This document shows positions 32,994 through 40,924 of a stretch of DNA of 52,575 bases, one piece after another (the first letter of the stretch is position 1; each line of letters opens with the position of its first letter). Source of the DNA: Bdellovibrionales bacterium RIFOXYD1_FULL_55_31 (GTDB taxonomy: Bacteria > Bdellovibrionota > UBA1018); assembly GCA_001770175.1 (NCBI GenBank), contig MEQK01000045.1, forward strand, positions 1-52,575, read 5' to 3'. A model generated the notes under the pieces. It had not been told where the DNA came from. It searched no databases and saw only the letters and a list, made by a program, of their open reading frames with translations. Made by a program: the position numbers and the translations under genes.

Positions 32994-34094
32994 TCAGAAT
33001 GTGGGGTGCCGGTTTACGAACGGCACCGAATCCAGGAAAGCGTTAAAAGAAACGTCCTGACACCAGCAGACGCAGTGGTTCTCAACTTTTCGGATCTCCT
33101 CACGCTGGCGTCGCATTTCCGGGCTATTCCAGACTTCCTGGAGTGTGGTGAATTTCAGGTTGCCGACCGGTCCGTATTTCGGATTTGATGCGCAATGGAT
33201 GATCTCTCCATTGGGCGAGATCTGAAGGCGAACCGAGGGCGACCAGCACGGAACCGTGTGAAGCGACTGCGGCTTGAACCAATAATCCGGAAAAAGCCTG
33301 AAATAGTGCGTGTTGAAATCGGGATAGTTTTTCAGGAACCGCCCCCAAAGCTCCCGGACCTCGACTTCATCCTTAAGCCGGAACATGAATTCCGATTCCG
33401 CCTGCTCGTCCATGTCGTGGGGACCGTTCGCATACCCGGTCGAAATCGGCTGAATGCTGACCACATCCACGATCTTCCGAAGCTCGGTGACGATGTTGCC
33501 GATGTCCCGAATGTTCTTCTTCGAGACGACAGTTGTGGTCTTGATCAATGGCTTGTTCGAGTCGCCGCGCTTTTCTTTTAGAAGCGAGATGGCGAATCGG
33601 AGCTTTTCCATCAGCCCGTTCAGTCCGCGCATTTGATCGTGCTCACCGGGCTTCAGGGAATCCACGCTCACGACCACCGTGTCGATTCCCGCTTCCAGAA
33701 GCTGATCGACTTTGCTGCCAAGAGTAAACCCGTTGGAAACAATATAAACGTTCTTTCCGTAAGACTTGATGGTTTTGATCGCGTCAAAAAGATGCGGCCA
33801 GAGCAGGACCTCTCCACCGGTGAACCCCGTGGCAACGGCGTTGGATTTCCCGATCTCGTGGGCAATGTGCTGGATTTCCTCCTGAGTCAGGGTATGCCGG
33901 TTCGCTTTGGCCAGCTCGTGCGTGCTGCAGAAACTGCAGCGAGCATTGCAGGCATAGGTCGGAAGCCAGGTGATGAAAAGCGGCCCGCGCGAGGCCTTCC
34001 GGTTCAAAACCCGGGTGAACAGACAATTGTCCGCGAAGGTGGCGATGGCGCTGAAGAGCATTCCCTTCAGAGAGAAGGACGAATTCTTGATCAT
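32994..34094 (-). CDS. Radical SAM protein with SPASM-like C-terminus
   Basis: A 366-residue enzyme. The [4Fe-4S] motif is CNARCSFC (C49, C53, C56). ATGFTGGEVLLWP is the glycine-rich SAM-contact region and VSVDSLKPGEHDQMRG follows. The C-terminal third has CWSPSVRLQISPNGEIIHCASN, VGNLKFTTLQEVWNSPEMR and a final CVCWC, a SPASM/twitch-like extension that would hold one or two extra clusters. Its start overlaps the DegT aminotransferase stop (ATGA at 34091-34094). Close pairing of a radical SAM enzyme with a sugar aminotransferase recalls DesI/DesII of desosamine synthesis, where the radical enzyme removes the amino group; peptide or other sugar modification is also possible. Confidence 0.85.
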   Translation of the reverse strand: MIKNSSFSLKGMLFSAIATFADNCLFTRVLNRKASRGPLFITWLPTYACNARCSFCSTHELAKANRHTLTQEEIQHIAHEIGKSNAVATGFTGGEVLLWPHLFDAIKTIKSYGKNVYIVSNGFTLGSKVDQLLEAGIDTVVVSVDSLKPGEHDQMRGLNGLMEKLRFAISLLKEKRGDSNKPLIKTTTVVSKKNIRDIGNIVTELRKIVDVVSIQPISTGYANGPHDMDEQAESEFMFRLKDEVEVRELWGRFLKNYPDFNTHYFRLFPDYWFKPQSLHTVPCWSPSVRLQISPNGEIIHCASNPKYGPVGNLKFTTLQEVWNSPEMRRQREEIRKVENHCVCWCQDVSFNAFLDSVPFVNRHPTF

Positions 34095-35341
34095 GATTTC
34101 ATTAATTTCTGGATTGAGGACACGATCGCGTCCAGCTCCTGCTGCTTGAGATAGCCATGCACCGGAACAAAAAGCGTGTGTTGCTTCATCCGGGTTGCGC
34201 CGGGCGCGGTGAATCCGTAATTCTTGAAGGCCTCCTCCTGATGCAGGGCACTAAGGAGATACCCCGCACTGTCGACGCCGGAACTGGCCAGAGAGATCTT
34301 CGCCGGGAGAGGCTTTTCGACGAAAAGCGGAAAGAGCCAGAAAGTGTTTCGAGCCCCAGCCAGAGTCCGAGGCCTTTTGAATTTACCGTTCGATGAAAGC
34401 TTTTCGTAAATGTAAGAGGCGCTCCGGGTCCGAGCCTCTTCACGCTCCTTGAGCGAAGCGAGCTGGCTCAATCCGAGGGCCGCCTGCTGCCAGGTGAACC
34501 GGGTGAAGTAGCTTTCGGGGAGCCGCTCCCTCAAAGTCACCGTCTTGTTGGAACGCTGATACTTGGAAAGCCAATCAAAGTGGGCTGCAAACATCCGAAG
34601 AAGCGGCAGTACGAACGCCCCGAAAAGAGATCGGTTGGAAGCCATTTTTAAAATCAGGTTTTTCACCGCTTCCGCCGCGAGCGGGACTGATGGTGCGGGA
34701 GCGAGTTTCTCCTGCTCCCTGCGCAGCGCAGACAAAAGCGCCTGATCTTTCGATAGGACAATCCCGCCGAACAATGTGCAAACCGGCTTGATCAGGCTCA
34801 GGCTGTAAATGGCCGCACTTCCAAAACTTCCGACCGGGTGGCCTTTGTAGGTCGTCGTCACGGCCTGCGAGCAGTCCTCGATGATGGGAATATTTCCGGC
34901 TTCGCGCGCGATTTCGAGCACCCGATCCATATCCGCCGGAAATCCTGCGTAATGTGTCAGGTAGATCAGCGACGTCTGAGGACCGATCTTCCGTTTCAGG
35001 TCCTCACAGTCTATGGAATAGGTATCGGGCGACAGATCCACGACCACGGGTTTGAAACCCGCGCACCGGATCACGTTCACGAAATCAGCGACATGAAGCG
35101 CCGTGATGACCACTTCGCCGCCGGGCTTGAGTCCCATGTTCTTGAGCAGTAAATAAAACCCCACTCTCGCCTTGGAAAAGGTCACGCCTCTGGAGTGCCC
35201 TACGACCGCGGCAAAGCGCTCTTCGAACAATCGAATGGTCTCAGCGGCCGACTCAGGCCTGGCTCTTCCCAGCAGCGAGAAAAGAAAGCCGAACAGCTCC
35301 CCATTTGTGAACTGAATATTGATCCTGGGAATTGCGCGCAT
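34091..35341 (-). CDS. DegT/DnrJ/EryC1/StrS-type PLP enzyme, atypical
   Basis: A 416-residue member of the sugar aminotransferase family. The PLP-ring aspartate D156 (IIEDCSQAV) and Schiff-base lysine K185 (YSLSLIKPVCTLFGGIV) are present. The lysine region departs from the usual SFHPTKNLTTGEGG form, and an extra helical stretch of about 55 residues follows (LRREQEKLAPAPSVPLA on to FDWLSKYQRSN). The N-terminus FTNGELFGFLFSLL and THYAGFPADMDRVLEIA are otherwise family-like. It would aminate a keto-sugar nucleotide using PLP. It is the first gene of the five-gene minus-strand operon and is coupled to the radical SAM gene by a 4-base overlap. Its promoter must lie in the 81-base region shared with the divergent radical SAM gene at 35423. 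Confidence 0.8.
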   Translation of the reverse strand: MRAIPRINIQFTNGELFGFLFSLLGRARPESAAETIRLFEERFAAVVGHSRGVTFSKARVGFYLLLKNMGLKPGGEVVITALHVADFVNVIRCAGFKPVVVDLSPDTYSIDCEDLKRKIGPQTSLIYLTHYAGFPADMDRVLEIAREAGNIPIIEDCSQAVTTTYKGHPVGSFGSAAIYSLSLIKPVCTLFGGIVLSKDQALLSALRREQEKLAPAPSVPLAAEAVKNLILKMASNRSLFGAFVLPLLRMFAAHFDWLSKYQRSNKTVTLRERLPESYFTRFTWQQAALGLSQLASLKEREEARTRSASYIYEKLSSNGKFKRPRTLAGARNTFWLFPLFVEKPLPAKISLASSGVDSAGYLLSALHQEEAFKNYGFTAPGATRMKQHTLFVPVHGYLKQQELDAIVSSIQKLMKS

Positions 35342-35422
35342 GCCCCAGAAAATTGCATGTTTTCAGTTAAAAAAAAAGGCGGAAATCGGGTGTAAATGCT
35401 ACAAGATCCCCGAGAGGTCCTC

Positions 35423-36964
35423 ATGCGCAAGAAAATCATCATGGTGTACCCCCTGCAGGGGTTTTCCGGCACCTTCGTCAAGCATGCGCCCATCAGCCTG
35501 CTCTACGCCTCGGCTGATGTCGTGAAAGCCGGCTATGAGGTCAAGATCCTCGATGCCCGCCTTCACCCCAACACCTGGAAGAAAAAGCTCGCGGAGCTCA
35601 TGGACGACGAGACCCTGCTCGTCGGGATCAGCGTCATGTCCGGCAAGCCGATCCTCTATGCCTCTGAGATCAGTCACTTCGTCAAGCAAACCGACCCCGC
35701 CGTGAAAGTGGTCTGGGGAGGCCCGCACGCCACGTTCCAGCCAGGTTCGATCATGGAGTACGAAGCCAACTGCGATTACGTCGTCAGCGGCTACGGCTCG
35801 TATCCTTTCAAATGTCTGGTGGACCATCTGGTCGAAGGCAAAGAACCCTCCTCTGTGCAGGGCGTTTCGTACCGGAAAGACGGGACGATTCACACGGTTC
35901 CAAAGCTCGAGGCGTTCGAGGTCATCCCTTATCAGGACATTCCGTATGATCTGATCAGCGATTATCGTGTGTACGGGCATATCGGCGAGGACCGGCTGAT
36001 CTTCTCGATGTACAGTGTCCTGGGCTGCCCTTATCAGTGTTCGTTCTGCAGCTCCCCGGCCCAGTACCGTTCCATCGAAGGAAAGAAATGGGTGCCGCTG
36101 ACCGTCAAAGACGTTGCCGATCATATCGAGCACGTCGTGAAGAAATACGGGGCCAATTTCATCTATTTCATCGATGACGACTCCTTCGTGAAGCTGGATC
36201 ACGTGGAGGGCATCATCGACGAGATTCAGCGCCGAAATATCAACGTGAAACTCGGCTTCCGGGGAGCGCGGATCAGCGAGATCAAGAGGATGTCCGACGA
36301 GTTCCTCTCCAAGCTTGCCTCGGCCGGCACGAACATTATGCATATCGGCGCGGAAAGCGGCAGCGACCGGATTCTCAAGATGATCCGCAAGAACTGCACG
36401 GTCGAAGACATCATCGAGTGCAATCGTAAGCTCGCCCGACATCCCGAGATCATCGCGGGCTACAATATTATCATGGGACTCCCGACGGAGACCCTGGAAG
36501 AACTCAAGCAGACCCGCGATCTCATCCTGCAGCTCGTGAAGGACCACCCCAACTGCATTATTTTTCAGCCCAACAAGTTCCGCCCGCTTCCGGATACGGA
36601 ACTTTTTAATGTCGCGGTTCGCGACTGGAATTATGCGGAACCGAAGACCCTGCGGGACTGGGCCAACATCGAGGTCGAGGGCGATTACACTGCCCCCTGG
36701 ATGACGCCCGAGATGAAGAAATTCTGCGACATGATGCTCATCAGCTCTTACTTCGTGGACCGGAAGGCCCAGAAAATCACCAAAGGCTCGAGCTTGACGG
36801 AAGTCGGAATCCGGATGCTCGATCACCTCTATGGCCCGATCGCTCGCTTCCGTTTCAAAAACGGGATCGACCGGGTTCTTTTGGAATACACGGCCTACAA
36901 CCTCGTTCAGAAGTTGGGACGGCACGTCGGCTCGCTGGTCGGCAAATCCGGGCAGAAGACCTGA
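35423..36964 (+). CDS. B12-binding-domain radical SAM protein
   Basis: A 513-residue protein. Residues 1-150 form a cobalamin-binding-like Rossmann domain (IIMVYPLQGF, then VVWGGPHATFQPGSI and YVVSGYG). The radical SAM core follows with YSVLGCPYQCSFCSSP (C202, C206, C209), FIDDDSF, GFRGARISEI and IGAESGSDRILKMIRK. Such HpnP/HpnR-like enzymes usually methylate or rearrange unreactive carbons of lipids, sugars or antibiotics. The typical DxHxxG cobalamin motif is not clear, so B12 use is uncertain. ATG 35423 is chosen over an upstream TTG-type start because GAGAGG lies at 35412-35417. It is divergent from the DegT operon, and its stop directly abuts the convergent glycosyltransferase stop. Confidence 0.85.
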   Translation: MRKKIIMVYPLQGFSGTFVKHAPISLLYASADVVKAGYEVKILDARLHPNTWKKKLAELMDDETLLVGISVMSGKPILYASEISHFVKQTDPAVKVVWGGPHATFQPGSIMEYEANCDYVVSGYGSYPFKCLVDHLVEGKEPSSVQGVSYRKDGTIHTVPKLEAFEVIPYQDIPYDLISDYRVYGHIGEDRLIFSMYSVLGCPYQCSFCSSPAQYRSIEGKKWVPLTVKDVADHIEHVVKKYGANFIYFIDDDSFVKLDHVEGIIDEIQRRNINVKLGFRGARISEIKRMSDEFLSKLASAGTNIMHIGAESGSDRILKMIRKNCTVEDIIECNRKLARHPEIIAGYNIIMGLPTETLEELKQTRDLILQLVKDHPNCIIFQPNKFRPLPDTELFNVAVRDWNYAEPKTLRDWANIEVEGDYTAPWMTPEMKKFCDMMLISSYFVDRKAQKITKGSSLTEVGIRMLDHLYGPIARFRFKNGIDRVLLEYTAYNLVQKLGRHVGSLVGKSGQKT

Positions 36965-37921
36965 TTATATCGTCTGCTGCGGCTTATGCAGGATGCGCGA
37001 ACTCCCGCGAATCCGGTTGACGTAAAGCTTGGTCGTCGGCTGGACATTCAGCGCAATAAGGCTCGAGAGAATTCCGATCACGATCGTGCTGTACATCCCG
37101 ATCTGAACGCCAAGCGAGAAGTCAAAAAGCTTGGCCATGACGGCGATCGCGAGGTTCGCCATGATCGCGATGAAGATAAAGATCAAGGCCATCCGGTAAG
37201 CCTGGAAGAGGTTGGCCATCAAAAACACATACGAGAACGTCTTCAGCGCGTCTCGAAGCGGCGCTACCTTCGACTTGCCGATCCGAACATCGTACTTCAT
37301 GGGCATGAATTTCACGCTCCGACCTGTCATCAGATAAAGCAAGGTTTGGGAGGTCGTGAACGAGAACGTCGGGCACAACACCGCGCGATGATCCAGCGTG
37401 TTGAGCTTGCGGAAGACCCGCAAGCCGGAGTTGAAGTCGGGCGCCTTTACATTGCTGAGATATAATATGACGTAATAAAGCGCTTTGCGCAGCATCCGAC
37501 CGCGAAAAGTCGTGTTCTTCCGGGTCCAGATGCGCGTCCCGATAACCATGTCATGGGAATTGGCCTCTTCAATCATTTCGGGCAGCATTTCGGCCGGGTA
37601 GGTTCCGTCAGCATCCATGATCGTGATCACCGGGTATTTCGCGATGGTCATGCCGTCCATGATCGAGTTGCCATAGCCCATGTTCTTCTTATGGACGAGA
37701 ACACGCGCTCCTGCGGCGACCGCCTCGCGTTGAGTGCCGTCCGTTGAGCCGTCATCGACGATGATGACTTCGTATTCGACCTGAGTGTGTTCCATTGCCT
37801 GAATGACGTTTGATATCGTCATCCCGACCGCTTTTTCCTCGTTCTTGCACGGGATCACCACGGAAACGCCCGTGATGCGGTCCTGCAGATATTCAACACC
37901 AGCTTCAGTTCGATTTGGCAT
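36965..37921 (-). CDS. DPM1-like family 2 glycosyltransferase with two C-terminal helices
   Basis: A 318-residue enzyme: cytoplasmic GT-A domain with SVVIPCKNEEKAV, IIVDDGSTDGT, NMGYGNSIMDG and the TIMDADGTYP metal motif (D103, D105), then FNSGLRVFRK, followed by two membrane helices at about 238-265 and 275-297. This is the layout of dolichyl/polyprenyl-phosphate mannose or glucose synthases (GtrB, ArnC-like). It could make a polyprenyl-phosphate-linked sugar for a periplasmic GT-C transferase such as the 979-residue protein. The stop codon touches the stop of the convergent radical SAM gene with no spacer. GAGAAG about 10 bases before the ATG may be its ribosome site. Confidence 0.88.
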   Translation of the reverse strand: MPNRTEAGVEYLQDRITGVSVVIPCKNEEKAVGMTISNVIQAMEHTQVEYEVIIVDDGSTDGTQREAVAAGARVLVHKKNMGYGNSIMDGMTIAKYPVITIMDADGTYPAEMLPEMIEEANSHDMVIGTRIWTRKNTTFRGRMLRKALYYVILYLSNVKAPDFNSGLRVFRKLNTLDHRAVLCPTFSFTTSQTLLYLMTGRSVKFMPMKYDVRIGKSKVAPLRDALKTFSYVFLMANLFQAYRMALIFIFIAIMANLAIAVMAKLFDFSLGVQIGMYSTIVIGILSSLIALNVQPTTKLYVNRIRGSSRILHKPQQTI

Positions 37922-37974
37922 AGCTTAAAGCTTCTCGTTAGCAAAAAACCCCGCGGATGCAAAAGGAAATGTGC

Positions 37975-38003
37975 TTGAAATCAGGGGACTTCGTCCCTAT
38001 ACT
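37975..38003 (+). promoter_or_regulatory. Sigma70-type promoter of the UDP-GlcA epimerase/AsnB operon
   Basis: TTGAAA at 37975-37980 and TATACT at 37998-38003 are 17 bases apart, each matching 5 of 6 consensus bases. The transcription start would be near 38010, giving a leader of about 20 bases that contains GGAG (38016-38019) before ATG 38030. The spacer holds a perfect dyad, GGGAC TTC GTCCC (37985-37997), which could bind a regulator; this is inference. Confidence 0.75.
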
Positions 38004-38029
38004 CGGCGCTGATTTGGAGCACTTATTCC

Positions 38030-39022
38030 ATGTCCCACAAACTCCTGGTCACTGGGTCTGCCGGATTCATTGGCTTCCATCTTTGCAAGAAGCTCCTGGA
38101 ACGTGGCACCGAAGTCGTGGGGCTGGATAATCTCAACAGCTACTATGATCCCAAGCTCAAGTCCGCGCGCCTGGAGCACCTGACCCGGTTCCCGAATTTC
38201 ACCTTCCATCGCATGTCCCTGGAAGACACCGAGGGGCTGACCTCGGTCTTTAAGAACAACTCCTTTGAAGTGGTGGTCAATCTGGCCGCGCAGCCTGGGA
38301 TCCGCTATTCGCTCGAGAACCCGTCCTCCTATATTCAGGCGAATCTCGTGGGATTCGGAAATATCCTGGAGCAGTGCCGACACGCCAAGGTGAAGCACCT
38401 GATTTATGCCTCCTCGAGCTCGGTCTATGGCGCGAACCGAAAAATTCCGTTTTCTGAAGCGGACCCCGTCGACCACCCGATTTCGCTGTACGCGGCGACG
38501 AAGAAAGCCAACGAGTTGATGGCCCATTCCTACAGCCATCTTTTCGGGCTCCCGACGACGGGCATCCGCTTCTTCACGGTTTATGGCCCGTGGGGCAGGC
38601 CGGACATGGCCATTTTCAAGTTCACCAAAGCCATTTTGGAAGAGAACCCGATTGAAATCTTCAACCATGGAGATGTTGCGCGCGATTTCACTTACATCGA
38701 TGACGCCGTCAGCGGCCTGCTGGCGATGATCGACAAGCCGGCCGTCGGCCTGGCTCAGCCGGACACGAGTGGCGCACCTCACAGCGTCTACAACATCGGA
38801 AATCAGAGACCGGAAAAGGTTCTCAAGGTTGTGGAACTTCTGGAGCGCTACACCGAAAAGAAGGCCACCCGAATCATGAAGCCGCTTCAACCCGGCGAGA
38901 TGCTGGAAACCTGCGCGGACGTGACCCGCGCTCACCGAGATTTCGGATTCGTCTCCAAAACGCCCGTTGAACAGGGACTGTCAGAATTCGTGACCTGGTA
39001 CCGTGGGTTCTACAGGAATTGA
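38030..39022 (+). CDS. UDP-glucuronate 4-epimerase (WbnF/CapI type)
   Basis: A 330-residue SDR interconverting UDP-glucuronate and UDP-galacturonate. Rossmann motif VTGSAGFIGFHL (8-18), GLDNLNSYYDPKLK (31-44), NLAAQPGIRYSLENP, YASSSSVYGANRKIPFSE, catalytic Y154/K158 in SLYAATKKANELMAHSYSH and FFTVYGPWGRPDMA are the diagnostic sequence of this epimerase rather than of GalE. The UDP-glucuronate could come from the Ugd at the right edge of the window. It is expressed from a clear sigma70 promoter and is followed after only 3 bases by an asparagine-synthetase-like gene, so the two probably act on the same uronic acid. Confidence 0.93.
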   Translation: MSHKLLVTGSAGFIGFHLCKKLLERGTEVVGLDNLNSYYDPKLKSARLEHLTRFPNFTFHRMSLEDTEGLTSVFKNNSFEVVVNLAAQPGIRYSLENPSSYIQANLVGFGNILEQCRHAKVKHLIYASSSSVYGANRKIPFSEADPVDHPISLYAATKKANELMAHSYSHLFGLPTTGIRFFTVYGPWGRPDMAIFKFTKAILEENPIEIFNHGDVARDFTYIDDAVSGLLAMIDKPAVGLAQPDTSGAPHSVYNIGNQRPEKVLKVVELLERYTEKKATRIMKPLQPGEMLETCADVTRAHRDFGFVSKTPVEQGLSEFVTWYRGFYRN

Positions 39023-39025
39023 CCG

Positions 39026-40915
39026 ATGTGCGGAATTGTCGGAGCTTATGCCCTAGGTCGGGCGGAATCGTCCTGGAGTCCCGAGCAGATCGATAGGCTG
39101 ATCCAGGGGATTCGCCAGCGGGGGCCTGACGCGACCGGCACGTTCAGTGCTCCCGGCGTTTTCCTGGGACATGCGCGCCTATCGGTTATTGATCTGTCGG
39201 CCACGGCGAACCAGCCGATGCGTTCGTCAGACGATTCAGGCCGGTTGGTCATCACCTACAACGGCGAGATCTATAACTTTCGTGAGCTCAGGCAGGAGCT
39301 TGAGAAGTCCGGGACGCGTTTCAGAACCCACTCCGATACGGAAGTCATCCTGGCTGCCTGGCAGCACTGGGGTCCCGATTGTGTTTCCCAGCTGGATGGG
39401 ATTTTTGCGTTTGGCATCTTCGATCGAAAAGATCAGGCGCTTTATCTCGTGCGGGATCGCCTGGGGGTGAAACCCCTCTTTTATTGGCAGACCAAAGACT
39501 CGATTCTTTTTGCCTCGGAGCCCCTGGCGCTGATCCGAGGACTGAAAATCACCCCTGAGCTCGCGCCCGAAGATCTCGATACGTTTTTCACCTTCAACTA
39601 TTTACCCGCACCTCGCACTGGTTTTCGGGACATCCGGCAGCTGCCCGGTGGTTATTTTGCCCGGATCACCCGCTCCGGGATCAAACTCTCGCAGTACTGG
39701 AAGCTGGGGTACGACACTCCCGTCCGGACCAATTCCGCAAGTTTGCTGGAGGAGTTTCAGGACCTTCTCGATAGCTCGGTGAAGGCGCAGATGGTTTCGG
39801 ATGCGCCGCTGGGACTCTTTCTCTCCGGAGGTCTGGATTCGTACGCAGTCGCGCGCTCTGCCGTAAAGTCCAACCAATCCCCGGAAACCTACACGCTTTC
39901 GTTTACCGAACCCGGATTTGATGAAACGGAAGCGGCGAAAGCTTATGCCGATTATCTTCACATCAGCCAGACGCCGATCCTCTTTCGCTGGGATGAAGAG
40001 CACATCCGCGAAACCCTCCGTGCGATGAATGAGCTTTTGGCGGACGCTTCCTGCTTTCCCTACTACCAGCTTGCGAAGTTCGCTCGCCGACATGCCACGG
40101 TGATTTTGGCCGGCGATGGCGGCGATGAGCTTTTGGCGGGGTACGACACCTACAAAGCCGGAGAGGTGACGCCGTATCTGCACCGGCTCCCAGGTGGGGT
40201 GCGTTCCGCAGTACGAAGCGCCTCCCAATGGATTCCAGCGGACGGGGCCCGCTACAGCATGCGAATGGTCGTCGAGCGACTTCTTGGCGCGGCGGATGAA
40301 CCTCGCGGCCGTGATCATGCTTCTTTTCGGCGAATTTTTCCAGACGAACTGAAGAACCGGCTCTATTCCGCTGAGTTGAAGAACGCGGTCCGGGGTTCCG
40401 ACCCGATCGGGGAATACGCCAATTACCTACGCGAGGTTCCCGAAACCCGCTCCTATCTCACAGCCCGGCAACACGCCGATCTCCTGTTCCATCTTCCTTC
40501 GATTCTGGCCAAGGTCGACCGGATGAGCATGACCCATGGGCTGGAAGTCCGGGTCCCGATTCTCAGTAAGAAGCTCGTGGAATTCTGCATGTCCCTGCCG
40601 GACGACGTGAAACGCCGTCAGGGGAAAGGAAAATGGATTCTGCGCGAGACACTCCGCTCTTCCATTCCCCCTTCTGCCCTGGCGCGGAAAAAAGCGGGAT
40701 TTCTGCCGCCGGTCGACGAGTGGTTCCGGACTTCAAAACCCTGGATGTCGATCTTTGATGAACACCTGAGCCAGGCCTCCTCGGCATTGGATTATCTGGA
40801 TTGGAAGGAAGTGCGGCAGCTCTGGCAGGAGCATCAAAGGTATCAGGTGGATGCGGGATTCGCTCTTCTGGGGATTATCCAGTTCATCAACTGGGGTCTG
40901 AAGATCCGGCGGTAA
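39026..40915 (+). CDS. asnB: Asparagine synthetase (glutamine-hydrolysing)-like amidotransferase
   Basis: A 629-residue protein with the full AsnB layout. The N-terminal Ntn-glutaminase has Cys2 as nucleophile (MCGIVGAY), RQRGPDATG, GHARLSVIDLS, VITYNGEIYNF and LHDTEVIL-like HSDTEVIL. The C-terminal synthetase domain has the PP-loop LFLSGGLDSYAVA (about 260-272), TLSFTEPGFDET, ILAGDGGDELLAGYDTY and KVDRMSMTHGLEVRVPIL. It uses glutamine and ATP to amidate a carboxylate. Homologues inside O-antigen loci (WbpS type) amidate uronic acids. Three bases separate it from the UDP-GlcA epimerase gene, which suggests that a galacturonic or glucuronic acid is amidated here instead of free aspartate. The nearby minus-strand gene ends 9 bases away. 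Confidence 0.9.
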   Translation: MCGIVGAYALGRAESSWSPEQIDRLIQGIRQRGPDATGTFSAPGVFLGHARLSVIDLSATANQPMRSSDDSGRLVITYNGEIYNFRELRQELEKSGTRFRTHSDTEVILAAWQHWGPDCVSQLDGIFAFGIFDRKDQALYLVRDRLGVKPLFYWQTKDSILFASEPLALIRGLKITPELAPEDLDTFFTFNYLPAPRTGFRDIRQLPGGYFARITRSGIKLSQYWKLGYDTPVRTNSASLLEEFQDLLDSSVKAQMVSDAPLGLFLSGGLDSYAVARSAVKSNQSPETYTLSFTEPGFDETEAAKAYADYLHISQTPILFRWDEEHIRETLRAMNELLADASCFPYYQLAKFARRHATVILAGDGGDELLAGYDTYKAGEVTPYLHRLPGGVRSAVRSASQWIPADGARYSMRMVVERLLGAADEPRGRDHASFRRIFPDELKNRLYSAELKNAVRGSDPIGEYANYLREVPETRSYLTARQHADLLFHLPSILAKVDRMSMTHGLEVRVPILSKKLVEFCMSLPDDVKRRQGKGKWILRETLRSSIPPSALARKKAGFLPPVDEWFRTSKPWMSIFDEHLSQASSALDYLDWKEVRQLWQEHQRYQVDAGFALLGIIQFINWGLKIRR

Positions 40916-40924
40916 TAGTTCTTC

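Noticed and set aside
35399-36925. 508-codon minus-strand open frame opposite the B12 radical SAM gene
   Set aside because: Its translation has no domain motifs and is rich in the low-complexity pattern typical of a frame opposite a GC-rich gene; the plus strand has the CxxxCxxC motif and full family sequence.
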